A stretch of DNA of 31,240 nucleotides from an uncultured Bacteroidales bacterium (GTDB lineage: Bacteria > Bacteroidota > Bacteroidia > Bacteroidales > Bacteroidaceae): positions 1-31,240 of the forward strand of contig CALDKD010000079.1 of the NCBI GenBank assembly GCA_937898885.1, read 5' to 3'. Of this stretch, positions 23,472 to 31,190 are shown in pieces. The position numbers were made by a program, and so were the translations under genes. How positions within the stretch are numbered: position 1 is the first letter of the stretch; each line of letters starts with the position of its first letter. The notes under the pieces are model-generated. The model had not been told where the DNA came from. It ran no database searches and saw only the letters and a list, made by a program, of their open reading frames with translations.

Positions 23472-26031
23472 TGCTGCTGCCTTCCTCCTTTTTCTTGAGT
23501 CCCGGTATATTCAAGTCAGAGAGTTTGGATTTATGATGATGGTGGTGATGTGTGGAGCTGCCGCCGTTCGCACCATCCTCTCCATAACCGTAGCCATAAC
23601 CGTAGCCATAACCATAGCCATAACCATAGCCATAACCGTAGCCATAACCGTAGCCATAACGGTATTTGTTGGAATCCATATCAAGGCCGTTCAGAATAAG
23701 GCTTACACGTTTCATAGGTTTGGATTCGCTCTTGATAGCCTCATCAATATCCCGCAGCAGACCGAGTGGCGTATGGTTGGCGCGCAGTGTGTAGAGAGTG
23801 GCATCTACATAGTTATTGATGATGAATGAATCTGACACAGGCATATACGGGGCGGAGTCAATTATGATATAGTCATACTTACCACGGAAATAGTTGATGA
23901 TATCGGCCTCCTTACCTTGTGACAGCAATTCTGTAGGGTTCGGTGGAACAGGGCCCGCAAATATTATGTCAAGATGACTGCTAGCCTCAGAATGATAGAC
24001 CATAGAGTCCATATCCGTGCACTTGCCTATCATATAGCCCACAACGGTGTTGTTCTTGTCAACTCCCTTTGGATTGAAGATTGTACTAAGACGTGGCTTA
24101 CGGATATCCATACCTATAATCAGTGTTTTCTTGCCAACGTGGGCAATTGAGAGAGCCAGATTGGACGCCACAAAAGATTTGCCCTCTCCAGGAATGGAGG
24201 ATGTTACCTGAATGACCTTGCAATCGGTAAGATACTGCAGATTGGAGCGTAAGTTACGGAATGCCTCGGATACTACATCGCGGCTGTTCTTCTTTATCAG
24301 GGAGTCAAAGTCTGCCGGAGCCTTAGGCAGCACAGCTATCACATTGCTGTCAATTTTGTCAGTAACGTCCTTCTTTGTCTCAACCTTGGTGCGCAGCTGC
24401 ATTCTGAGCCACACCACAATCACAGGAATGGCGCAACCCAAAATCAGGAATAGTAAATATATCTGTCTGGATTTAGGACTGATTGGGCGGGCCTCGCCAA
24501 ACGATGTCTCAATAACCCGGAAGTTATCCATCTGCGAGTACATCTGAATCTGTGCCTCCTCGCGTTTCTGCTGGAGCAACTGATACAGAGGCTCTATCAC
24601 CTCAAGCTTACGGTTCAGCTGCTGCAGCTCAAACTGCTGCTGCGGGATATTTGTCATCTGGTTCTTGCCAAGACTGATTGTGCGGTCCAGGTCCTTGCGC
24701 TTGATGGTATATACACGCACAAGGTTGGCAACAGACACCTCAATGCTCTTCTTCATATCGGCAAGTTGCGAGTTAAGGCTCACCACACGCGGGTTAGTCT
24801 CACTTGAGTTGGAAATCATTCGGTTACGTTCCGCCACAAGACTGTTATAGTCGGCTATGATGTTGTTCAGGCCTGCATCGCTTATACCTATGTTGGCAGG
24901 AATGACATCGTAGCTGCCCTGGCCGCTGCCACTGATGTAGCCGCTTATCATATCGAGCACCTGCAATTGCAGTTTCACCTCGGTGAGCTGTTCCTGATAC
25001 TGACGGTCTGAGGCTATGGATGCCTGAGATTGTAAGCTAAGGTCAACAACTATATTGTCTGACTGATACTTTTTATAGTCGGACTCAACAGCGCCAAGAT
25101 CCTCGGCAATTGTTGCCAAGCGCTGGTCAATGAAGTTGATTGTATTCAAGGATGTTATGTTGCCATACTCACGCGACTCGTTGTTAACTTTGATAATCAG
25201 GGTGTTCAATATGTCATTCGCACGCTTAGCTTTTGTATCCGTAAATGACATCTCAACGACATCGCTCGGACGGACCTTCTGACCTTGAATCTCTGCGGTA
25301 AGGTTCTTTATGAACCCGCGCGCGGCATAGAATGGGGTACTCCAGGAGCATACATACTTGTCTTTGGCAATCATATTCTCCTGATTAGTAACCGTAATTG
25401 AGAAAGAGCAGCCCGCCAGAGCGATTGTCTCGCCATAACGATATTTAGTCTGCTGAAGTTTCAAAACCTCAGGTCCCATCTTCAGCTCTTTTATCACAAA
25501 CTCCTTTCCGTCAATGTTCTTGAAAACGATATTGAGGAAATATGGCTTTTCCTCTTCCGGGAAAAGAGGATCGGGAGTGACAATCAGCTGGAATGGATTG
25601 TCCTGATAGTATTCCACACGCTTTATGGCAAACAGGCCGCGTGCTATACGAAGACGGTCATACACAGGCATTTCGTAATGAAAATAACGCGTATTGAGAT
25701 TGAGCTCCTCAACCACCTTGGCCATCATTGTAGGTGTCTGCAATATGAAAATCTCGTTATCGATGCGCTTCTTTACACCCTGGCCGGTGAGGTCTGCGAG
25801 GATGGAGAGCTCACCGCCGCCGGTACTCTCGTTATTGAGCATTACCCAGGATGAGCGTTTATATACAGGGTTCTGCATACGTACGTAACAGAAACCGGCC
25901 ACAAGGGCAAGGAATGCGCACAGCACAATCCAGTACCTGAGCCTCCACGCAAAATCAAGCATGTCGCGGAAAGACATCTGAGCACCCTCTTCGGCATTGC
26001 CACTCTGTGGCGTTGTATTGTAATCAGCCAT
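23455..26031 (-). CDS. Wzc-like chain-length determinant and tyrosine autokinase
   Basis: 858 residues. An N-terminal Wzz domain is bounded by membrane segments near residues 33-52 (YWIVLCAFLALVAGF) and 530-555 (IYLLFLILGCAIPVIVVWL); between them lie long coiled-coil regions and the GNVR-type stretch PQQQFELQQLNRKLEV. The cytoplasmic BY-kinase domain has Walker A (SSIPGEGKS, about 612-620), Walker A' (LIIGMDIRKPRL) and Walker B (YDYIIIDSAP near 722). The C-terminal tyrosine cluster, normally a handful of tyrosines, is here 13 Tyr-Gly pairs in a row (plus one Tyr-Arg before), then a GEDGANGG linker, six histidines and a Lys/Glu tail. Autophosphorylation of this cluster controls polymer length and export in known homologues. 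It is 33 bases after the Wza-like gene. Confidence 0.95.
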   Translation of the reverse strand: MADYNTTPQSGNAEEGAQMSFRDMLDFAWRLRYWIVLCAFLALVAGFCYVRMQNPVYKRSSWVMLNNESTGGGELSILADLTGQGVKKRIDNEIFILQTPTMMAKVVEELNLNTRYFHYEMPVYDRLRIARGLFAIKRVEYYQDNPFQLIVTPDPLFPEEEKPYFLNIVFKNIDGKEFVIKELKMGPEVLKLQQTKYRYGETIALAGCSFSITVTNQENMIAKDKYVCSWSTPFYAARGFIKNLTAEIQGQKVRPSDVVEMSFTDTKAKRANDILNTLIIKVNNESREYGNITSLNTINFIDQRLATIAEDLGAVESDYKKYQSDNIVVDLSLQSQASIASDRQYQEQLTEVKLQLQVLDMISGYISGSGQGSYDVIPANIGISDAGLNNIIADYNSLVAERNRMISNSSETNPRVVSLNSQLADMKKSIEVSVANLVRVYTIKRKDLDRTISLGKNQMTNIPQQQFELQQLNRKLEVIEPLYQLLQQKREEAQIQMYSQMDNFRVIETSFGEARPISPKSRQIYLLFLILGCAIPVIVVWLRMQLRTKVETKKDVTDKIDSNVIAVLPKAPADFDSLIKKNSRDVVSEAFRNLRSNLQYLTDCKVIQVTSSIPGEGKSFVASNLALSIAHVGKKTLIIGMDIRKPRLSTIFNPKGVDKNNTVVGYMIGKCTDMDSMVYHSEASSHLDIIFAGPVPPNPTELLSQGKEADIINYFRGKYDYIIIDSAPYMPVSDSFIINNYVDATLYTLRANHTPLGLLRDIDEAIKSESKPMKRVSLILNGLDMDSNKYRYGYGYGYGYGYGYGYGYGYGYGYGYGEDGANGGSSTHHHHHHKSKLSDLNIPGLKKKEEGSSNENPM
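23582..23663. repeat. 12-bp tandem repeat encoding the Tyr-Gly tail of the Wzc-like kinase
   Basis: The plus strand repeats CCATAACCGTAG (with CCATAACCATAG variants in the middle) six times and then a partial unit. Each unit encodes Tyr-Gly-Tyr-Gly on the minus strand. Tyr codons alternate TAT and TAC, and Gly codons GGC and GGT, except in the middle where all Tyr codons are TAT. The near-identity of the units suggests copy-number change by slippage, in steps that keep the frame. Confidence 0.9.
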
Positions 26032-26064
26032 AAAAAAGTATTATTGAATTTGACCAGAATTGAA

Positions 26065-26841
26065 TTATCGCAAAATTAAAGAGAGCAGCGCGACCAGTGT
26101 GGTGACAGAGGACAGGGCCACGCTCCAGATGTTGGTGGGAGCCGTAGCGGTTGCTACTCGTGTGGGGCTTGGAGGCACCACGACAACATCGTTCTGCTGA
26201 AGGTAGAAATACGGAGAGTCCAGCAGGTGGCTGTCCTTGAGGTCTATGGTATGGTGAGTCTGGACGCCGTCCTCCTCGCGGATAAGCAGGATGCCATCAC
26301 GCTGTGCGGTAATGCTCAGGTCGCCAGCCCTGCCAAGAGCCTGGAGGATATTGATTTTCTCAGACTCAATGGTGAATGTGCCAGGCGAGCGGACCTCGCC
26401 AAGTACCGTAACCTTGTAGTTGCGGAATGATACATAGACAATAGGATCCTTGACATCCTTGCCTATCTCTGCCGTAAGGTAATCGACAAGTTGGTTACGT
26501 GTCATACCCTCAACGTGGATTTTACCGATAATGGGGAATGTGATGTAGCCCTCTGAGTCAACCAGATATGTGAGTGTTGAGGTCTCAGGGTTGCCATTGA
26601 TGTTTCCAGTGGCAGACATCTCAGCAAGAGTAAGGTTGTAGGGAGCGGTTACGGTCTTGTCCGGGCCACTCACAATGATGGTAAGACGGTCATCCTTCTT
26701 GATTACCGCCTCAAATTCTGTGGTCAGGGGCTTGAGCTCAACATCGTCTATATTCTGGAAATAAACGATGTCCTTGTAAGACGAGCAACTGGCAATGATA
26801 GCCGAAACGGCTACTGCGATGATGATTCGGAATGATTTCAT
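26065..26841 (-). CDS. Wza-like polysaccharide export lipoprotein
   Basis: 258 residues. A signal peptide with lipobox (IIASC, Cys19) makes it an outer-membrane lipoprotein. It has the Poly_export domain (DDRLTIIVSGPD near 50, YLVDSEGYITFPIIGKIHVEG near 90) and one SLBB-type domain (VTVLGEVRSPGTFTIES near 150, GRAGDLSITAQRDGILLIRE near 170). The C-terminus ends in a hydrophobic helix (SVALSSVTTLVALLSLIL), as in Bacteroidetes Wza proteins, which are shorter than the Escherichia protein. It forms the export channel with the kinase encoded next. First gene of the operon, behind a consensus promoter and a 125-base structured leader. Confidence 0.92.
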   Translation of the reverse strand: MKSFRIIIAVAVSAIIASCSSYKDIVYFQNIDDVELKPLTTEFEAVIKKDDRLTIIVSGPDKTVTAPYNLTLAEMSATGNINGNPETSTLTYLVDSEGYITFPIIGKIHVEGMTRNQLVDYLTAEIGKDVKDPIVYVSFRNYKVTVLGEVRSPGTFTIESEKINILQALGRAGDLSITAQRDGILLIREEDGVQTHHTIDLKDSHLLDSPYFYLQQNDVVVVPPSPTRVATATAPTNIWSVALSSVTTLVALLSLILR

Positions 26842-26964
26842 TTATCGTATGAATTGTTTGTTAATAATCCTGTATAAAGTTGCGGAATTGGCGCGCTCCG
26901 CGTTCGCTTGGCACATACCACGCGCCAAGCGATGATAACCCGCGTGCCGATACAGACACCGCAT
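26842..26964 (-). CDS. Possible 40-residue leader peptide upstream of the wza-like gene
   Basis: An ATG at 26964, about three bases after the predicted transcription start, opens a frame of 40 codons (MRCLYRHAGYHRLARGMCQA at the start, ending NKQFIR) with a TAA that touches the ATG of the wza-like gene. It runs through both arms of the leader hairpins. An open frame of this length can arise by chance, and there is no ribosome binding site, so I rate it low; but its fit with the transcription start and the next gene is remarkable. Confidence 0.3.
   Translation of the reverse strand: MRCLYRHAGYHRLARGMCQANAERANSATLYRIINKQFIR
26888..26931 (-). promoter_or_regulatory. Two mutually exclusive hairpins in the leader of the export operon
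   Basis: In the minus-strand transcript the segment complementary to 26921-26931 can pair with 26905-26912 (CGCTTGGC with GCCAAGCG, 8 bp, 11-base loop) or with 26888-26895 (TTGGCGCG with CGCGCCAA, 8 bp). The two pairings share bases and cannot coexist. A third short stem (26882-26886 with 26897-26901) competes with the second. No run of T follows, so this is not a classical terminator; a switch in translation or RNA decay is possible. Confidence 0.4.
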
Positions 26965-26970
26965 AGTATG

Positions 26971-27001
26971 CAAAATTAGCCATAAATTCTCTAAAGCCAA
27001 A
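26971..27001 (-). promoter_or_regulatory. Consensus promoter of the polysaccharide export operon
   Basis: On the minus strand TTTG (26998-27001) is followed after exactly 19 bases by TAATTTTG (26971-26978), a full match to the Bacteroidetes -33/-7 consensus. Transcription should start near 26967. An 11-base perfect palindrome GCATAGTATGC (26961-26971) covers the start point and could be an operator. No inverted repeats flank the promoter, so it is not an invertible capsule promoter of the Bacteroides fragilis kind. Confidence 0.75.
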
Positions 27002-27094
27002 CTATAATTCACAAAATATAAAAAAACTTAATAATAAAAAACACGCGGGCAACAAGCCTTAACACGATTTCAACATTTTTGCCATTGTTTGTAG

Positions 27095-27102
27095 TAACTT
27101 TG
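27095..27102 (+). promoter_or_regulatory. -7 element for the LMW-PTP gene, only five bases before its ATG
   Basis: TAACTTTG matches TAnnTTTG. With the usual spacing transcription would start at about 27106, so the mRNA would have almost no leader. No good -33 TTTG is seen at 19-21 bases; the nearest TTTTTG is 13 bases upstream. Confidence 0.5.
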
Positions 27103-27107
27103 CGGAC

Positions 27108-27593
27108 ATGTATAGGATTCTGTTTATTTGCCACGGCAACATCTGCCGCTCGCCTATGGCTGAGTTCATAATGAAAAGTCTGGTGCGCGAGGCCGGGCTG
27201 GAGAAAGATTTTCACATTGAGTCGGCGGCGGTATCGGCCGAGGAGATTGGCAACGGCATTTACCCGCCCGCAAGACGATGCCTGAGCGCGCACGGCATAC
27301 CGTTTGACAGCACACGCACTGCCTGGCAGATTACTCCGCGTGAGTACGGGCGGTTTGACCTGCTGATTTATATGGACCGCTCAAACCTGAGGTGGCTGCA
27401 GCGGATTCTGGGCGGCGGCCAGGGTAACGGACGCGGCTTTGACCCGGAGGGAAAGATTCACCTGATGATGGAGTACGCGGGGCTGACGCGCGATGTGGCG
27501 GACCCTTGGTACACTGATGACTTTGAGACTACATACCGCGACCTGACGACGGCCTGCACGGCGCTGCTCAGGCAACTGACAGAACGTTCCTAG
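27108..27593 (+). CDS. Low-molecular-weight protein-tyrosine phosphatase
   Basis: 161 residues, normal for the family. It starts MYRILFICHGNICRSPMAE; CHGNICRS is the CX5R(S) P-loop with nucleophile Cys8 and Arg14. The general acid loop DPWYTDDFE is near residue 131. The start is fixed by the P-loop, which lies within the first fifteen residues in all members. It is the only plus-strand gene, divergent from the wza-wzc operon and convergent with cdsA (stop codons overlap by 4 bases). In proteobacteria the Wzb phosphatase of this family dephosphorylates Wzc; that role is likely here by position but not shown. Confidence 0.93.
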   Translation: MYRILFICHGNICRSPMAEFIMKSLVREAGLEKDFHIESAAVSAEEIGNGIYPPARRCLSAHGIPFDSTRTAWQITPREYGRFDLLIYMDRSNLRWLQRILGGGQGNGRGFDPEGKIHLMMEYAGLTRDVADPWYTDDFETTYRDLTTACTALLRQLTERS

Positions 27594-28489
27594 CAGAGAA
27601 TTCCGTAAAGCAGAAGGAAGGCGGTTACGGCCGGTACGGCCATAAGTGTGCTGTCAAAACGGTCCAGGAAGCCACCGTGCCCCGGCAGGATATTGCCGGA
27701 GTCCTTGATGCCGAGCTCACGCTTGATGAGAGATTCCACAAGATCGCCGAATGTGCCTGCAATCACTGTAATTACGGCAGTTACGGCCCATACCCATACG
27801 GGCAGGAAGCCGAAGTGGTGCGGCATTGTGAGCGCCATAACGATTGCAGCCGCTATTGTGATTGAGGCGCCTCCAATAGAGCCCTCCCACGACTTTTTGG
27901 GCGACACACGCGGAAAGAGACGGTGGCGGCCAAGAGTGCAGCCCACGCAATAGGCGCCCACATCGTTGCACCAGATAAAAATGAACAGAGCCATTGGCAT
28001 AAGACCGTTGTACGGCACACCGGTCTTGGAGCCGCACCAGAGTCCCAGCACTGGAATCAGCGCCAAGGGTATGGCAATGTAAGGCAGCGGCATAAGACTG
28101 CCTGAGAGATGAGTGACGGGCGATGCCGCCTTGCGGAAAAGCTCATACACCATAAGGGCCACCAGGGAGAGCAGGAAGCCGGCCAGCACCAGGAATGCTA
28201 TGGCACGCCCGTTGTACTGGAAGCCGCAGTCTATGAGCGAGGCCTCGGGCTGGCAGCAGACAAAGGCGTATGCGGCCGGCACTGACAGGAACAGCAGCGC
28301 CGCCGGCAGTACCGACCACTTTGATATGGCTATGCCCTTGCTCTTGTTGATGATGGAGATAAGCTCCCGCGTCATAGCCAGCGTAAGGAAACAGAAGAAT
28401 GCAATACACCACCCGTAGCCGCAGAGGATGCTTGCGGCTATTATAGCCACAATGACTATACCGGTGAGTGTTCTGGCAATGAGGTTCAT
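27590..28489 (-). CDS. cdsA: Phosphatidate cytidylyltransferase
   Basis: 299 residues with seven or eight membrane segments. The CDP-alcohol-forming signature is complete: KKSWEGSIGG near 200, GTFGDLVESLIKRELGIKDS near 245 and PGHGGFLDRFDS near 275. It makes CDP-diacylglycerol from phosphatidate and CTP in the inner membrane, the branch point of phospholipid synthesis. The start overlaps the ftsH stop (ATGA). Confidence 0.95.
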   Translation of the reverse strand: MNLIARTLTGIVIVAIIAASILCGYGWCIAFFCFLTLAMTRELISIINKSKGIAISKWSVLPAALLFLSVPAAYAFVCCQPEASLIDCGFQYNGRAIAFLVLAGFLLSLVALMVYELFRKAASPVTHLSGSLMPLPYIAIPLALIPVLGLWCGSKTGVPYNGLMPMALFIFIWCNDVGAYCVGCTLGRHRLFPRVSPKKSWEGSIGGASITIAAAIVMALTMPHHFGFLPVWVWAVTAVITVIAGTFGDLVESLIKRELGIKDSGNILPGHGGFLDRFDSTLMAVPAVTAFLLLYGILC

Positions 28490-30531
28490 ACGGTAAGCGC
28501 AGTATTGGTGTTGTCAATTGCGTCAGGCTGCTCAGGTTCCGATGCTGCGTCAGGCTGCTCAGGTTCCGGTTTATCGGAGTTCTGCTTATCGGGGTCAGCT
28601 GCCAGAATCTCCTCGCTGCGCGATGCCCACGGACGCTTGCCGAAGATGCGCTCCACGTCCTCGGCGAAGATGACCTCGCGTTCCATAAGCACCTGCGCCA
28701 GCTGATGATGGCCCTCGGCATGCTCAAGGAGTATCTGCTTGCCGCGCTGGTACTGGCTGTCGATCAGGGCTTTGGCCTCTGAGTCAATAAGCTCGGCTGT
28801 CTTGTCGCTGTATGGTTTCTGGAAGGCGTACTCATCAGTGCTGCTGTAATAGCAGAGATTGGCCAGTTTGTCGCTCATACCGGCGTAGGCTATCATTCCG
28901 TAGGCCTGCTTGGTGACTCGCTCCAGGTCATTCATAGCTCCGGTGGAGATGTGGCCGGTAAAAAGTTCCTCGGCGGCGCGTCCGCCAAGGGTGGCGCACA
29001 TCTCATCGAGCATCTGCTCCTTGGTTGTTATCTGACGCTCCTCTGGCAGATACCAGGCGGCACCCAACGCACGGCCTCGCGGCACGATGGTTACCTTGAT
29101 GAGTGGATTGGCGTGCTCCAGGAACCAGGAGAGGGTTGCGTGGCCGGCCTCGTGCAGGGCGATGGTCTTCTTCTCCTCCGCGGTCAGCACCTTGGTTTTC
29201 TTCTCCAGGCCGCCTATGATGCGGTCAACAGCTGCCAGGAAATCCTCCTTTCCAACGCTCTTTTTGTTATGACGCGCGGCATAGAGGGCCGCCTCGTTGC
29301 AGACGTTGGCGATGTCGGCCCCCGAGAAGCCCGGGGTCTGGCGGGCCAGCAGATCGACATCGAGGTCCGGGGCCAGCTTGAGGCCACGCAGATGCACTCC
29401 GAACACCTCTTTGCGCTCGTTGAGATCCGGCAGGTCCAGATAAATCTGGCGGTCGAAGCGGCCTGCGCGCAGCAGTGCCTTATCCAGGATGTCAACGCGG
29501 TTGGTGGCCGCAAGGATGATGACACCGCTGTTGGTGCCGAAGCCATCCATCTCGGTGAGCAGCTGGTTGAGGGTGTTCTCGCGCTCATCGTTGCCACCCA
29601 TTGCCGGGTTCTTGCCACGGGCACGGCCCACGGCGTCTATCTCGTCTATAAAAATGATGCAAGGTGATTTCTCCTTGGCCTGACGGAAGAGGTCGCGTAC
29701 ACGCGATGCTCCCACGCCTACGAACATCTCCACGAAGTCTGAGCCCGACAAAGAGAAGAAGGGCACATCGGCCTCGCCTGCCACAGCCTTGGCCAGAAGG
29801 GTCTTACCTGTACCCGGAGGGCCTACCAGCAAAGCGCCTTTGGGTATCTTGCCACCAAGGTCGGTGTATTTCTTGGGGTTCTTGAGGAACTCTACTATCT
29901 CTTGCACCTCTTCCTTGGCCTCGGACTGGCCGGCCACATCCTTGAAGGTGATGCGCTCCCCCTGTCCTTTCTCATAGACCTTGGCCTTGGACTTGCCGAC
30001 GCTGAACACGCCGCCACCCTGGCCGCCACCGCCGCCGGTCATACGACGCGCCATAAAAATCCATAAGCCTATGAGCAGTATGAATGGCAGGAAGCTCCAG
30101 AGAAACTGACGGACCATACGGTCTCGCTCGCGATAACTTGTAGAGCCTGTGAGACAGCCGTCTGTCTCCGCCTGATCCAGAAACTCCTGAAGGTTCTCAA
30201 GTGATCCAAAGCCCACGCTGACCATTGGACTGCGCATCTTGGTGCCTTTGAACTCCTCGCCGAAAACGTGATACGCCGAATCGGGGATAAGATACAGCTC
30301 CAGGTTGCCGGTGTTGGTATAGACCACAATGTTGCGGGCATATCCGTTGCGGACATACTCCTTGAACTCGGTGTAGTTGGCAGTGCCGCTTGTCTGCGAG
30401 CCCTCGTTGTTAAGCATTATATATCCGAATGCCACGAAGAGTATCACATAAAACCAGGAGAGGTTGAATTTTGGTCCCTTCTGGTTGGCTTTTCTGGGGT
30501 TATTGCCGTTTTTGTTGTTCTTGTTGCTCAT
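28486..30531 (-). CDS. ftsH: ATP-dependent zinc metalloprotease FtsH
   Basis: 681 residues. Two membrane segments (near 27-41 and 142-164) bracket a periplasmic domain; the AAA module has Walker A GPPGTGKT (about 238-245), Walker B CIIFIDEID (near 293) and the second region of homology ATNRVDILDKALLRAGRFDR. The zinc site HEAGH is near 464-468. It degrades misfolded membrane proteins and short-lived regulators. The C-terminus carries two copies of a nine-residue unit (EPEQPDA-AS/ID) and is rich in Pro and acid, as in other Bacteroidetes FtsH. It is the middle gene of rsfS-ftsH-cdsA. Confidence 0.97.
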   Translation of the reverse strand: MSNKNNKNGNNPRKANQKGPKFNLSWFYVILFVAFGYIMLNNEGSQTSGTANYTEFKEYVRNGYARNIVVYTNTGNLELYLIPDSAYHVFGEEFKGTKMRSPMVSVGFGSLENLQEFLDQAETDGCLTGSTSYRERDRMVRQFLWSFLPFILLIGLWIFMARRMTGGGGGQGGGVFSVGKSKAKVYEKGQGERITFKDVAGQSEAKEEVQEIVEFLKNPKKYTDLGGKIPKGALLVGPPGTGKTLLAKAVAGEADVPFFSLSGSDFVEMFVGVGASRVRDLFRQAKEKSPCIIFIDEIDAVGRARGKNPAMGGNDERENTLNQLLTEMDGFGTNSGVIILAATNRVDILDKALLRAGRFDRQIYLDLPDLNERKEVFGVHLRGLKLAPDLDVDLLARQTPGFSGADIANVCNEAALYAARHNKKSVGKEDFLAAVDRIIGGLEKKTKVLTAEEKKTIALHEAGHATLSWFLEHANPLIKVTIVPRGRALGAAWYLPEERQITTKEQMLDEMCATLGGRAAEELFTGHISTGAMNDLERVTKQAYGMIAYAGMSDKLANLCYYSSTDEYAFQKPYSDKTAELIDSEAKALIDSQYQRGKQILLEHAEGHHQLAQVLMEREVIFAEDVERIFGKRPWASRSEEILAADPDKQNSDKPEPEQPDAASEPEQPDAIDNTNTALTV
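28520..28568. repeat. 22-bp direct repeat in the ftsH 3' end
   Basis: The plus strand has two identical 22-base copies (28520-28541 and 28547-28568) with a period of 27 bases, coding for the repeated Glu-Pro-Glu-Gln-Pro-Asp-Ala unit of the FtsH tail. Loss or gain of a unit would keep the frame. Confidence 0.8.
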
Positions 30532-30553
30532 TGCTTGGTAGTGTTGAAATAAA

Positions 30554-30913
30554 TCAGAACTCTTCTGGAAGCTCTTTTATTACGGCATCGGCCCAAAGGT
30601 GCTCCAAATCGTAGAAACGACGAAGCTCCGGCAGGAAGAGATGTACCATAATGTCGCCATAGTCTATGGCTATCCAATGGGCATAGCGTGTTCCCTCAAC
30701 CATAAGCGGCTTCTGGCTGGCCTCTACCCGCGCCGTCTCCAACACCGAGTCCATTATGGCCAGCAGCTGGTTTGCCGTATCTGCCTGACATATCACGAAG
30801 TAACGGCATACGGTGTCCTCAATCTCGCGCAGGTCAACGGTTGCTATCTTATTGCCCTTCTTTTCCCGGATTCCGTGAATGATGCTCTCAAGGAGTTGTT
30901 CTGTCTCGTTCAT
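30554..30913 (-). CDS. rsfS: Ribosomal silencing factor RsfS (Iojap family)
   Basis: 119 residues, normal length. Family landmarks: ESIIHGIREKKGNKIATVDL at residues 9-28, DTVCRYFVICQADTANQLLAI near 35-55, EGTRYAHWIAIDYGDIMVHLF near 72-92 and FYDLEHLWADA near 100. It binds protein L14 of the large ribosomal subunit and blocks subunit joining in starvation. It leads the operon with ftsH (22-base gap). Confidence 0.95.
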   Translation of the reverse strand: MNETEQLLESIIHGIREKKGNKIATVDLREIEDTVCRYFVICQADTANQLLAIMDSVLETARVEASQKPLMVEGTRYAHWIAIDYGDIMVHLFLPELRRFYDLEHLWADAVIKELPEEF

Positions 30914-30989
30914 CTGTTTTTTCAGTTCTTATTTTATTTGCGACAAATTGCTGCCAGTGACTTTGACGGCGCGGTTCTGGCCGCGAAGT

Positions 30990-31031
30990 CTTGTACCTAA
31001 TGTATTATAACTTGTACCTTATATATTATAA
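30990..31031. repeat. Two tandem 21-bp units in the rsfS leader
   Basis: CTTGTACCTAATGTATTATAA (30990-31010) is followed without a gap by a copy with three changes (31011-31031), and then by the palindrome GGTGCACC. They lie between the promoter at 31061-31090 and the rsfS start, so in the transcribed leader. They could be a protein binding site or simply a local duplication. Confidence 0.6.
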
Positions 31032-31060
31032 TAGGTGCACCGACACCATTTGTTACTTTA

Positions 31061-31090
31061 CAAAAGTAGTTACATTTCTAATAATACAAA
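31061..31090 (-). promoter_or_regulatory. Promoter of the rsfS-ftsH-cdsA operon
   Basis: On the minus strand TTTG (31087-31090) and TACTTTTG (31061-31068) are separated by 18 bases, one short of the usual spacing. Transcription should start near 31057, leaving a leader of about 144 bases before rsfS. Confidence 0.6.
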
Positions 31091-31164
31091 TCCTGTGCCA
31101 TACAAATAATGGTTAAAAGCAACAAAAAAAACGCCAAAAGATGATACAACTCTGAAAAAAGCTG

Positions 31165-31172
31165 TATCTTTG
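31165..31172 (+). promoter_or_regulatory. -7 element of the tRNA-Gln promoter
   Basis: TATCTTTG matches the TAnnTTTG element and ends 18 bases before the tRNA gene. No -33 TTTG is evident at the expected distance. Confidence 0.55.
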
Positions 31173-31190
31173 CACCGCTTTTGAGAGCAT

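Noticed and set aside
23443..23829. Plus-strand ORF with an Ala-Ile-Thr-Val repeat
   Set aside because: It is the antisense reading of the Tyr-Gly repeat in the kinase gene; no start signals and a repetitive composition that follows from the repeat.
26842..27107. Invertible capsule promoter as in Bacteroides fragilis
   Set aside because: No inverted repeats flank the promoter and no invertase or UpxY-type gene is in the window.
27009..27293. Minus-strand ORF of 94 codons opposite the LMW-PTP gene
   Set aside because: It overlaps the P-loop region of a clear gene and the export promoter; no homology recognised.
28951..29667. Long plus-strand ORF of 238 codons
   Set aside because: It lies fully antisense to the conserved AAA and protease domains of ftsH, whose GC-rich codons leave long open frames on the other strand.
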